34,612 bases of DNA, taken from a bacterium. Lineage in GTDB: Bacteria; Bacillota; Clostridia; UBA1381. The notes under the pieces were generated by a model. The model was not told the DNA's origin, did no database searches, and saw only the letters and a program-made list of their open reading frames with translations. The number at the start of each line of letters is the position of its first letter. The first letter of the stretch is position 1. Where the stretch lies: the NCBI GenBank assembly GCA_030536655.1, contig JAUNPN010000018.1, positions 1 to 34,612 of the forward strand. Reading direction: 5' to 3'. The translations under genes were made by a program, and so were the position numbers. This document shows positions 9,634 through 16,625 of this stretch, one piece after another.

Positions 9634-9649
9634 GAAAATTTTGATTTTC
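9634..9649. promoter_or_regulatory. Candidate operator upstream of kdgA
   Basis: A perfect inverted repeat, GAAAAT-TTTG-ATTTTC, ends 13 bp upstream of the kdgA -35 element. Its position and symmetry suit a dimeric repressor or activator of uronate catabolism. No regulator gene is nearby, so the assignment is inference. Confidence 0.35.
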
Positions 9650-9662
9650 TTTTGCGAATGTA

Positions 9663-9691
9663 TTGCAAAATGGATAAAACTGTGCTATAAT
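9663..9691 (+). promoter_or_regulatory. Promoter of the kdgA-kdgK operon
   Basis: TTGCAA (9663-9668), 17-bp spacer ending TGC, TATAAT (9686-9691): an extended -10 promoter. The leader has a GAAGGG/CCCTTC hairpin (9708-9725), and CTTCTCC (9722-9728) can alternatively pair with the ribosome binding site at 9731-9736. Confidence 0.7.
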
Positions 9692-9743
9692 TAGATTAGT
9701 TTATTTTGAAGGGATTAACCCCTTCTCCAAGGAGGAATTTAAA

Positions 9744-10394
9744 ATGATTAAGAAGGAACAGGTTTTGACACAGTTAATGGACTGCGGTCTTGTTGCTGTT
9801 GTAAGAGCGAACAATGCTGAGGAAGCAATCAAGATTTCAGACGCTTGCTTGGCTGGCGGCTGCACAGGTATTGAGCTTACATTTACAGTACCGGGCGCCG
9901 ATAAGGTTATCGCTGCGCTTGCCGATAAGTATAAGAACGGCGAAATGATGCTCGGCGCGGGTACGGTTCTTGACCCGGAAACTGCAAGAGCAGCTATTCT
10001 TGCAGGCGCTAACTTCATCGTATCACCGGCATTCAACCCGGAAACAGCAAAGCTCTGCAACCGCTACAGAGTACCGTACATGCCCGGCTGTGCAACAATC
10101 ACTGAGGTTATAACAGCTATGGAAGCAGGCGCTGATATTGTTAAGATTTTCCCGGCTGACCTTTACGGACCGAAGATTATCAAGGACATTAAGGGACCGC
10201 TGCCGCAGGCTCAGATGATGCCGACAGGCGGTGTTGACAAGGATAACGTAGGCGAGTGGATTAAGGCGGGCGTTGTTGCAGTAGGCGCAGGCTCGTCACT
10301 GACAAAGGGCGCAAAGACAGGCGACTATCAGGCAATTACAGACACAGCTAAGGAGTTCATTGCGAACATCAAGGCTGCAAGAGCTGCTTTATAA
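9744..10394 (+). CDS. kdgA: 2-dehydro-3-deoxy-phosphogluconate / 4-hydroxy-2-oxoglutarate aldolase (KDPG/KHG aldolase)
   Basis: A 216-residue class I aldolase that splits 2-keto-3-deoxy-6-phosphogluconate to pyruvate and glyceraldehyde 3-phosphate. The TIM-barrel signatures are complete: 'VAVVRANNAEEA' (18-29), 'TGIELTFTVPGA' with catalytic Glu44, 'GAGTVLDPETA' (71-81), and 'DIVKIFPAD' with Schiff-base Lys134, then 'MPTGGV'. The Arg found after the Glu in the E. coli enzyme (LRT) is replaced by F-T-V-P, as in other Firmicutes homologues I recall. The ribosome binding site AAGGAGG lies 9 nt before ATG 9744. Thirty-one nt separate it from the KDG kinase gene, so the pair converts KDG to central metabolites in uronate or pectin breakdown. 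Confidence 0.92.
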   Translation: MIKKEQVLTQLMDCGLVAVVRANNAEEAIKISDACLAGGCTGIELTFTVPGADKVIAALADKYKNGEMMLGAGTVLDPETARAAILAGANFIVSPAFNPETAKLCNRYRVPYMPGCATITEVITAMEAGADIVKIFPADLYGPKIIKDIKGPLPQAQMMPTGGVDKDNVGEWIKAGVVAVGAGSSLTKGAKTGDYQAITDTAKEFIANIKAARAAL

Positions 10395-10425
10395 TAATTA
10401 GAAAGATAAAAAGGAGAGGATTCCA

Positions 10426-11457
10426 ATGGCAAAGATTGTTACAATGGGTGAAATTATGTTAAGATTATCAACACCCAATAATGAGAAGTATATTCAGGCT
10501 GACGAGTTCGATATTAACTACGGCGGCGGCGAGGCTAACGTTGCGGTTTCACTTGCAAACTATGGTCACGACGCTGAGTTCGTTTCAAAGGTGCCGGCTA
10601 ACCCGATCGGCGAATGCGCAGTTGCCGCTTTAAGAAAGTACGGCGTTGAAACAAAGCACATTGCAAGAGGCGGAGAAAGATTGGGTATCTACTTCCTCGA
10701 AACAGGCGCTTCAATGAGACCGTCAAACGTTACTTATGACCGCGCTCATTCGTCAATTTCAACAGCAGTTCCGGCTGACTTCGACTTTGATGAGATTTTT
10801 GAGGGCGCTGACTGGTTCCACTTTACCGGAATCACACCGGCTGTATCAGACGCTGCCGCTGAGCTGACAGAGCTTGCCTGCAAGGCTGCAAAGGCTCACG
10901 GCGTAACTGTTTCATGTGACTTAAACTTCAGAAAAAAGCTCTGGTCATCAGAGAAGGCTCAGAAGGTTATGTCAAACTTAATGCAGTATGTTGACGTTTG
11001 CATCGGCAATGAGGAGGATGCGGACAAGGTTCTCGGATTTAAGCCGGAGAATACAGACGTAACAAGCGGCGAGTTAAACCTCGCAGGCTATGAGAGTATC
11101 TTTAAGCAGATGGTAGCTAAGTTCGGCTTTAAGTATGTTATCTCGTCATTGAGAGTTTCAAAGTCGGCTTCGGATAACGGCTGGTCGGCCTGCATCTATT
11201 CAAGCGCCGATGATGAGTTCTATCACTCAAAGGAGTACAGAATTCATCCGATCGTAGACCGCGTAGGCGGCGGCGACAGCTTCGCGGGCGGTACAATCTG
11301 CGGCTTTGTTGACGGTAAGAACTTCAAGGACGCGTTAGAGTTCGGCGTTGCCGCGTCAGCTCTTAAGCACACAATTCCGGGTGACTTCAACCTCGTAACA
11401 AGAGAAGAAGTTGAAACACTCGCAGGCGGCGACGGTTCGGGCCGTGTTCAGAGATAA
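10426..11457 (+). CDS. kdgK: 2-dehydro-3-deoxygluconate kinase (PfkB family)
   Basis: A 343-residue ribokinase/PfkB sugar kinase. The N-terminal 'GEIMLRLSTPNNEKYIQA' and 'GGGEANVAVSLANYG' bind the sugar. The C-terminal signature 'DRVGGGDSFAGGTICGF' carries the catalytic base Asp284 and the anion hole. Specificity for KDG is inferred from the 'E.MLRL..P' start, the long insert after the NEEDA-like motif ('GNEEDADKVLG'), and the aldolase gene immediately upstream. It phosphorylates KDG with ATP to KDPG, the aldolase substrate. AAGGAGAGG precedes ATG 10426. No terminator follows: the RNase P RNA begins about 20 nt after the stop. Confidence 0.9.
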   Translation: MAKIVTMGEIMLRLSTPNNEKYIQADEFDINYGGGEANVAVSLANYGHDAEFVSKVPANPIGECAVAALRKYGVETKHIARGGERLGIYFLETGASMRPSNVTYDRAHSSISTAVPADFDFDEIFEGADWFHFTGITPAVSDAAAELTELACKAAKAHGVTVSCDLNFRKKLWSSEKAQKVMSNLMQYVDVCIGNEEDADKVLGFKPENTDVTSGELNLAGYESIFKQMVAKFGFKYVISSLRVSKSASDNGWSACIYSSADDEFYHSKEYRIHPIVDRVGGGDSFAGGTICGFVDGKNFKDALEFGVAASALKHTIPGDFNLVTREEVETLAGGDGSGRVQR

Positions 11458-11476
11458 ATAATAAGCTGTAATATTG

Positions 11477-11802
11477 TGAGTAAGTCAGACGGTTGCGCGG
11501 CAATTTGCCGTGAGGAAAGTCCGGGCTTCACAGGGCAGGATACCGGCTAACGGCCGGCGAAGGCGACTTCAGGGACAGTGCAACAGAAAATAAACGCCGC
11601 GCATGGCGCGGTAAGTGTGGAAATGTGAGGTAAGAGCTCACAGGGAAGATGGTAACTGAATTCCCGTGTAAACCCTATCCGAAGCAACTTTGGAGCAATT
11701 AAGGCTGCCCGCCGCTGCTCCTTGCAAGGCTTGAGACTGCCGGTAACGGCAGTACCAGATAGATAATCGTCAGATACAGAACCCGGCTTACAGACTTGCT
11801 CA
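11477..11802 (+). ncRNA. rnpB: RNase P RNA, bacterial type A-like
   Basis: The RNA component that cleaves 5' leaders from pre-tRNAs. Conserved core elements are present: GAGGAAAGTCCGGGCTTC near 11512-11529, CAGGGCAGGATACCGG after it, and near the 3' end AGATAGATAATCGTCAGATACAGAACCCGGCTTA-type sequence (11758-11790), the CR I/CR V core. P1 is closed by TGAGTAAGTC (11477-11486) with GACTTGCTCA (11793-11802), one wobble, which sets the approximate ends. The length of ~326 nt is normal. Only 19 nt separate it from the kdgK stop and no clear promoter lies in that gap, so any own promoter must be inside kdgK. Confidence 0.95.
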
Positions 11803-11817
11803 TATTAGTATTATAAA

Positions 11818-11857
11818 GGGCTGCTGCAAAACTTTGTTTTGCGGCAGCCCCTCTTTT
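11818..11857 (+). terminator. Strong terminator after rnpB
   Basis: GGGCTGCTGCAAAAC (11818-11832), TTT loop, GTTTTGCGGCAGCCC (11836-11850), then CTCTTTTTT. It lies between convergent rnpB and hydF. On the minus strand the same stem is followed by only TTTATAAT, a weaker tail, but it probably also ends hydF transcripts. Confidence 0.9.
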
Positions 11858-11872
11858 TTGCGTCTTTTTTTG

Positions 11873-13048
11873 TTAGGTGCGGACTGTTAATGGAGCAATG
11901 CTTCTTTCAAGAATTCCCTTCATCTTGGCGATTGCCGTACCGTAGTTTGTGAAAGGTATGTTTTGGTTTTCAGCACGCTTCATACGCGACTGCATCTCTC
12001 GCGCGTTAAGCATACAGCCGCCGCAGTGAATGACAAGCGCATATGCGGATAAATCCGTTGGGAAATCACCGCCGGAGGTGTTTTCGATTACAAGCTCCTT
12101 TCCGGTATATTCCTTGATCCATTTCGGAAGCTTTACCGTGCCTATATCCTCGCACTGTCTGTGGTGCGTGCAGCCTTCGGAGATAAGTATCCTATCGCCG
12201 TTTTTAAGGCAGTCGAGCGTATCCGCACCGCTGACTGCCGCACGCAGGAATCCTTTGAAGCGCGCCATGAGTATAGAAAATGATGTAAGAGGAATATCCT
12301 CGGGTACAAGCTTTGCCACCTGAGCGAATGCCTGCGAATCCGTAATTACGATTGAAGGCTTTTTCGCCAGTCCTTCCATTGCCGCGGCAAGCTCGGTTTC
12401 GCGTGTTACGACCGGAATTGCGCCTGCGTCAAGCACGTCGCGTATCACCTGCTGCTGCGGCAGAATAAGCCTGCCCTTCGGAGCGGCGGAGTCAATCGGC
12501 GTGACAAGCACCGCGTAGTCCAAAGGCTTAATAATGTCGGAAACAAGCACCGGAGCAATGCTGTCATTGCGCACAAGCCGGGCAATTCGCTCCTTAAGCT
12601 CCCGTATTCCTTCGCCGGTTACTGAGGATACCAAAGGAGCTCCGTCCGGCGCGCGTCTGCCGGCGTCGGCTTTGGTGTATACCGTCAGATATGGGATTTT
12701 GCGTTCCGTAAACAGCTCGATAAGCTCGCGGTCACATTCCTCAGGACTTCCGTCTATAACAAGAACGGCTGCGTCCGCCTTTGATAATACCTTGACGGCG
12801 CTTTGCACGCGTTTTTCGCCGAGCGCGCCGGTATCGTCAAAGCCCGGAGTGTCGATTATAACCACAGGTCCCAGAGGGAGCAGCTCCATTGACTTTGTAA
12901 CCGGGTCGGTGGTAGTGCCGGGGACATCGGAAACAACGGAAATCTGCTGAGCGGTTACCGCGTTTACAAGACTTGATTTTCCGGCGTTTCGTCTGCCGAA
13001 AAATGCGATATGCGTCCTGCCGGAGGCAGGGGTTGAGTTCAGACTCAT
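11873..13048 (-). CDS. hydF: [FeFe]-hydrogenase H-cluster maturation GTPase HydF
   Basis: A 391-residue protein with an N-terminal Era/TrmE-type GTPase domain: G1 GRRNAGKS at 18-25, G3 DTPG at 66-69, TKAD at 125-128. The middle is a dimerisation domain and the C-terminus is the [4Fe-4S] domain with the HydF signature C293-x-H295 and H341-C342-G-G-C345. HydF is the scaffold on which HydE and HydG build the 2Fe subcluster before transfer to HydA, so the organism should make [FeFe]-hydrogenase. None of hydA, hydE or hydG is in this window. GAGGTGA precedes the ATG at 13048. It is the last gene of a minus-strand unit behind two chromate transporter genes, with a 28-nt gap. Confidence 0.95.
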   Translation of the reverse strand: MSLNSTPASGRTHIAFFGRRNAGKSSLVNAVTAQQISVVSDVPGTTTDPVTKSMELLPLGPVVIIDTPGFDDTGALGEKRVQSAVKVLSKADAAVLVIDGSPEECDRELIELFTERKIPYLTVYTKADAGRRAPDGAPLVSSVTGEGIRELKERIARLVRNDSIAPVLVSDIIKPLDYAVLVTPIDSAAPKGRLILPQQQVIRDVLDAGAIPVVTRETELAAAMEGLAKKPSIVITDSQAFAQVAKLVPEDIPLTSFSILMARFKGFLRAAVSGADTLDCLKNGDRILISEGCTHHRQCEDIGTVKLPKWIKEYTGKELVIENTSGGDFPTDLSAYALVIHCGGCMLNAREMQSRMKRAENQNIPFTNYGTAIAKMKGILERSIAPLTVRT

Positions 13049-13076
13049 TTTGTATCACCTCGTTAAATTTATTATC

Positions 13077-13643
13077 TCATGCCGGCAGTATGTATCCCGC
13101 GATAATACCGAGCGCGGCGGAGATAAGAATAATGGCAATGGGATGCAGCTTTTTAAACGTAAGTATCAGCGCCGATACGAAAATTGCCGCCGATGAAATA
13201 AACGAACAGCTTCGCACCGCGTCAAGGCTTATACCGTCATGAAAAAATACCGACTGTGCGACCGACAGCACCGCCGAAGCAATCATAGCGATAACAGCAG
13301 GCTTTAATCCGTTCATGCAGCCGATTACAAAACGGTTTTTGCTGAATGCGGAGAAAAATTTTGCTATTATCAGTATAATGATAAACGAAGGCAGAACAAC
13401 TCCGAGAGTCGCGGCGGCCGCGCCGAAAAAACCGGCGGTTTCCGTTCCTATATAGGTTGCGGTATTAACCGCAAAGGGACCGGGGGTGCTTTCGCTGACT
13501 GCAATGAAGTTTACAAGCTGTTCCATGGACATCCAGCCGTGAGAGGTAACCTCCTCTTGGATAAGCGGAAGCATGGCATAGCCGCCGCCGAAGGTAAAGG
13601 CTCCTATTTTAAAGAAGGTTAAAAACAGTTCAAGTATAATCAT
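13077..13643 (-). CDS. Chromate transporter (CHR) family, half-size subunit B
   Basis: A 188-residue membrane protein made of one CHR domain. The signature 'F.K.GAFTFGGGYAMLPLI' opens the protein, and 'ESTPGPFAVNTATYIGTE' follows near residues 50-70, with about five to six hydrophobic helices. Half-size CHR proteins occur as tandem pairs thought to act as heterodimers exporting chromate or other anions. In an anaerobe the true substrate is unclear. Its ATG overlaps the upstream partner's stop by 4 nt (ATGA), showing translational coupling. Ribosome binding site AAGGAGG lies inside the end of the partner gene. Confidence 0.85.
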   Translation of the reverse strand: MIILELFLTFFKIGAFTFGGGYAMLPLIQEEVTSHGWMSMEQLVNFIAVSESTPGPFAVNTATYIGTETAGFFGAAAATLGVVLPSFIIILIIAKFFSAFSKNRFVIGCMNGLKPAVIAMIASAVLSVAQSVFFHDGISLDAVRSCSFISSAAIFVSALILTFKKLHPIAIILISAALGIIAGYILPA

Positions 13644-14194
13644 GATTTTTTATCCTCCTTGTTTTTTGCGAAAAATGCGCTGATTATGCCTATGAGCGCA
13701 CAGGCAAGAATAATAAGCAGAACGTTTACTCCCAACAGCGCCGAAGCTGCAAAGGCAAGTCCCATAAGAATATATGACATAAGGCTTTTCGGACACTGCC
13801 TGTACATTGAAACAAGCGCCTTTATAAGCAGGGCAAGCACGCCGGCGCGTATACCGCAGAATGCATACTGAACAGGCTTCATGGATTGGAACAGGTTCAG
13901 TATGAAGGATATTATGTAAATTATAACAAACGACGGAAGAATTACGCCTAACGTCGAGAAAAACGCGCCGCCGAAGCCTGCAATTTTATATCCGACAAAG
14001 GTAGCGGCATTGACTGCAATAGGCCCCGGAGTAGATTCGGCAATGGCTATAATATCCAGAATGTCGCTGTCATCAATCCAGCGGTGATGCAGTACGGTTT
14101 CTCTTGTTATTAAAGGAATCATCGCATAACCGCCGCCGAAGGTGAATGCGCCTATTTTCAGAAATGTGATGAACAGCTTGAAATACAGCTTCAT
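13640..14194 (-). CDS. Chromate transporter (CHR) family, half-size subunit A
   Basis: A 184-residue partner of the next CHR gene, with the same opening 'FLKIGAFTFGGGYAMIPLI' and 'ESTPGPIAVNAATFVGYK'. The frame runs further upstream, but ATG 14194 is preceded by GAGGAGG at a suitable distance and lies downstream of a good promoter (14225-14253). The longer start would sit essentially at the transcription start, so I reject it. First gene of the minus-strand CHR-CHR-hydF unit. Two different half-size subunits with opposed topology are typical for this family. Confidence 0.85.
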   Translation of the reverse strand: MKLYFKLFITFLKIGAFTFGGGYAMIPLITRETVLHHRWIDDSDILDIIAIAESTPGPIAVNAATFVGYKIAGFGGAFFSTLGVILPSFVIIYIISFILNLFQSMKPVQYAFCGIRAGVLALLIKALVSMYRQCPKSLMSYILMGLAFAASALLGVNVLLIILACALIGIISAFFAKNKEDKKS

Positions 14195-14224
14195 TGTATG
14201 CCTCCTCTTATACTTGATACTATA

Positions 14225-14253
14225 ATTATAACACATATAATGCGGCTTTGCAA
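14225..14253 (-). promoter_or_regulatory. Promoter for the CHR-CHR-hydF unit
   Basis: On the minus strand: TTGCAA (14253-14248), 17-bp spacer ending TGT, TATAAT (14230-14225). Extended -10. Divergent from the metY promoter 60 bp away. Confidence 0.7.
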
Positions 14254-14312
14254 TAAAAAACCAAAAATCCGGCGTTTGTTTTTGCTATATATAAAAAAAT
14301 AAAGAAAATATC

Positions 14313-14341
14313 TTGAAAAAGTAAGTGCGTTGTGGTATTAT
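14313..14341 (+). promoter_or_regulatory. Promoter of metY
   Basis: TTGAAA (14313-14318), 17-bp spacer ending TGG, TATTAT (14336-14341). The ~50-nt leader is too short for a SAM (S-box) riboswitch, so regulation would be by a protein, if at all. Confidence 0.65.
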
Positions 14342-14396
14342 ATACTATAGGAATACAGGTAATAAAACAATTACCGGATAAAGGAGATAAGAAGCT

Positions 14397-15671
14397 ATGG
14401 AATTAGAAACAAAATGCGTACAGTCCGGCTATAAGCCGAAGAACGGAGAGCCGCGCGTGCTTCCGATTGTACAGAGCACTACTTACAAATATGACAGCGC
14501 AGATTTTATGGGAAAGCTTTTTGATTTGGAGGAAGCCGGATATTTCTATACCCGTCTTGCAAACCCGACCTGCGGCGCGGTTGAAGAAAAGATTGCGGAG
14601 CTTGAGGGCGGTTCGGGAGCAATGCTTACATCTGCGGGACAGGCGGCAACGCTCGGAGCGGTTATGAACATTGCCGGAGCGGGCGATCATGTGATCTGCT
14701 CGGCGGCTGTTTACGGCGGTACGTTTAATCTTTTGGGCGTAACTCTTGCGAAATTCGGAATTGAAACAACGTTTGTAAATCCCGATGATGATTATGATAC
14801 GCTTGCAAAGGCTTTTAAGGATAATACAAAGTGTGTAATCGGCGAAACGATTTCAAACCCGTCGCTTGTTGTTCTGGATATTGAAAAGTTTGCGAAGCTT
14901 GCTCATGAGCATGGCGTGCCGCTTATTGTAGACAATACGTTTGCAACGCCTATTCTCTGCCGTCCGTTTGAGTTCGGAGCGGATATTGTAATCCACTCAA
15001 CATCAAAGTATCTTGACGGTCATGCCGCCGCGCTCGGCGGAGTTATCGTTGACGGCGGTAAGTTCGACTGGGAAGCCTCGGGTAAGTTCCCGGAGTTCAC
15101 AGAGCCGGACGAAAGCTATCACGGCAAGGTTTACGCAAAGGATTTCGGAAATCAGGCATTTATCACAAAGGCAAGAGCACAGCTCATGCGCGATTTGGGC
15201 GTGACTCCCGCTCCGATGAATGCGTTTATACTTAATCTCGGTTTGGAAACTCTTCATCTCAGAATGCCGCGCCACAGTGAAAACGCTCTTGCCGCTGCGG
15301 AGTTCCTTAAGAAGAATGAAAATATTACATGGATTAATTATCCGGGTCTGCCGGACAGCAAGTATAAGCCGCTTGTTGACAAGTATCTGCCCAACGGCGC
15401 TTCCGGCGTAATTTCCTTCGGGGTAAAGGGCGGACGCGCGAATGCGGTTAAATTCCTTGACGCGCTGAAGCTTGCGGCAATTGTAACCCATGTGGCTGAT
15501 GCAAGAACCTGCGCTCTGCACCCGGCTTCAACAACTCACCGTCAGCTGACGGATGAGCAGCTGCTTGAATGCGGCGTAAGCCCTGACCTTGTGCGTTTCA
15601 GCGTAGGCATTGAAAATTCAAAGGATATTATCGCGGATCTTGCTCAGGCGTTAGAGGCGTCGAATGCTTGA
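14397..15671 (+). CDS. metY: O-acetylhomoserine sulfhydrylase (PLP, Cys/Met metabolism family)
   Basis: A 424-residue PLP enzyme. Signatures in order: 'YTRLANPTCGAVEEKIAELEGG' (51-72), 'SAGQAA' phosphate-binding loop, 'VIGETISNP', 'VDNTFATP' (178-185) and 'IHSTSKYLDGH' with Schiff-base Lys204. The insertion after that ('GKFPEFTEPDESYHG...YAKDFG') and the 420-plus length favour MetY-type O-acetylhomoserine sulfhydrylase over the ~390-residue cystathionine or methionine gamma-lyases. It would combine O-acetylhomoserine with sulfide to give homocysteine. AAAGGAGA precedes ATG 14397. The last 8 nt overlap the RNase Z gene. Exact substrate is inferred from length and insert. Confidence 0.85.
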   Translation: MELETKCVQSGYKPKNGEPRVLPIVQSTTYKYDSADFMGKLFDLEEAGYFYTRLANPTCGAVEEKIAELEGGSGAMLTSAGQAATLGAVMNIAGAGDHVICSAAVYGGTFNLLGVTLAKFGIETTFVNPDDDYDTLAKAFKDNTKCVIGETISNPSLVVLDIEKFAKLAHEHGVPLIVDNTFATPILCRPFEFGADIVIHSTSKYLDGHAAALGGVIVDGGKFDWEASGKFPEFTEPDESYHGKVYAKDFGNQAFITKARAQLMRDLGVTPAPMNAFILNLGLETLHLRMPRHSENALAAAEFLKKNENITWINYPGLPDSKYKPLVDKYLPNGASGVISFGVKGGRANAVKFLDALKLAAIVTHVADARTCALHPASTTHRQLTDEQLLECGVSPDLVRFSVGIENSKDIIADLAQALEASNA

Positions 15672-16572
15672 CGTTTGTCTGCTCGGCACCGGCGGTACTA
15701 TGCCGCTGAAAAACAGGTGGCTGACCTCCGCGCTGTTCCGCAGTGCGGGGAAGTCGCTTATGATTGACTGCGGCGAGGGGACTCAGATTGCGATGAAGCA
15801 TTCGGGCTTCACATTCAAGCCGCTCGGCGTTCTCTGTATTACGCATTTTCATGCAGACCATATAAGCGGTTTGCCGGGGCTGCTGCTTTCGATGGGAAAC
15901 GAAGGCAGACAGGAGCCGCTTACAATTATAGGTCCGCGCGGCTTGACGCGTGTAGTAAACGCGCTGAGAATAATTGCGCCGGGGCTGCCGTTCGGTATAA
16001 AGCTTATTGAGATTGATGAGCCGGAAAAAACCGTTGAGCTTGACGGATTTGTTATAACGGCGTTCCATGTGCGTCATACGGTTGAGTGCCTTGGATACAG
16101 GATTGAGCTTAGGCGCGCAGGCAGATTTGATGTTGAAAAGGCTCAGAGATATAATGTGCCGAAAAAAATCTGGAGCGTCCTGCAGAAAAATGAAAGAGCG
16201 GAGGCTGACGGAGTGACCTACACGCAGGATATGGTTCTCGGCGCGGCAAGAAAGGGGATTAAGGCGGTTTACGCTACGGATACAAGGCCGACGGAATCGA
16301 TAGTCAGAAACGCCGAAGATGCTGATTTGCTTATCTGCGAGGGTATGTACGGTGATCCGGAAAAACAGGCGCGTGCGGAGGAAACCTATCACATGATGTA
16401 TCATGAGGCGGCGCAGCTTGCGAAGGACGCGCGGGCAAAGCGGCTGTGGCTTACGCACTACAGTCCGTCGCTTACCGATGAAAAAGAGTTCCTCGGTGAG
16501 GCGGCAAGAATATTCCCCGGAACAAAAGCGTGCAAAGACGGCGAAATGATTACAATTAGATTTGAAGATTAA
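15664..16572 (+). CDS. rnz: Ribonuclease Z (tRNA 3' endonuclease)
   Basis: A 302-residue metallo-beta-lactamase-fold endonuclease that removes 3' trailers from pre-tRNAs. It shows the zinc motif 'THFHADHISGLPGLL' (His61, His63, Asp65, His66), an 'IDCGEGTQ' beta-strand, 'FHVRHTVECLGYRIE' with the third histidine set, 'YATDTRPTES' (Asp bridging the metals) and 'WLTHYSPSL' near the C-terminus. These are RNase Z-specific rather than general MBL features. Length matches bacterial short-form RNase Z. The ATG lies inside the metY coding end (8-nt overlap), so it is probably translated from the metY mRNA. Confidence 0.9.
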   Translation: MLDVCLLGTGGTMPLKNRWLTSALFRSAGKSLMIDCGEGTQIAMKHSGFTFKPLGVLCITHFHADHISGLPGLLLSMGNEGRQEPLTIIGPRGLTRVVNALRIIAPGLPFGIKLIEIDEPEKTVELDGFVITAFHVRHTVECLGYRIELRRAGRFDVEKAQRYNVPKKIWSVLQKNERAEADGVTYTQDMVLGAARKGIKAVYATDTRPTESIVRNAEDADLLICEGMYGDPEKQARAEETYHMMYHEAAQLAKDARAKRLWLTHYSPSLTDEKEFLGEAARIFPGTKACKDGEMITIRFED

Positions 16573-16575
16573 AAC

Positions 16576-16603
16576 GAAGATATACTGTAGAAGATATACT
16601 GTA
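16576..16603 (+). repeat. Perfect 14-bp tandem duplication before the stalk-domain gene
   Basis: GAAGATATACTGTA occurs twice head-to-tail (16576-16589 and 16590-16603). Each copy holds a TATACT -10-like sequence. It lies directly between the rnz stop and the ribosome binding site of the next gene. Confidence 0.75.
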
Positions 16604-16625
16604 AAAGAAGAAAGAAGGAAAAACA

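Noticed and set aside
12534-12950. 138-codon plus-strand frame inside hydF
   Set aside because: hydF on the opposite strand has all family motifs; this frame has no ribosome binding site and is a composition shadow.
14342-14396. SAM riboswitch before metY
   Set aside because: The leader is only about 50 nt and lacks the S-box core sequence.
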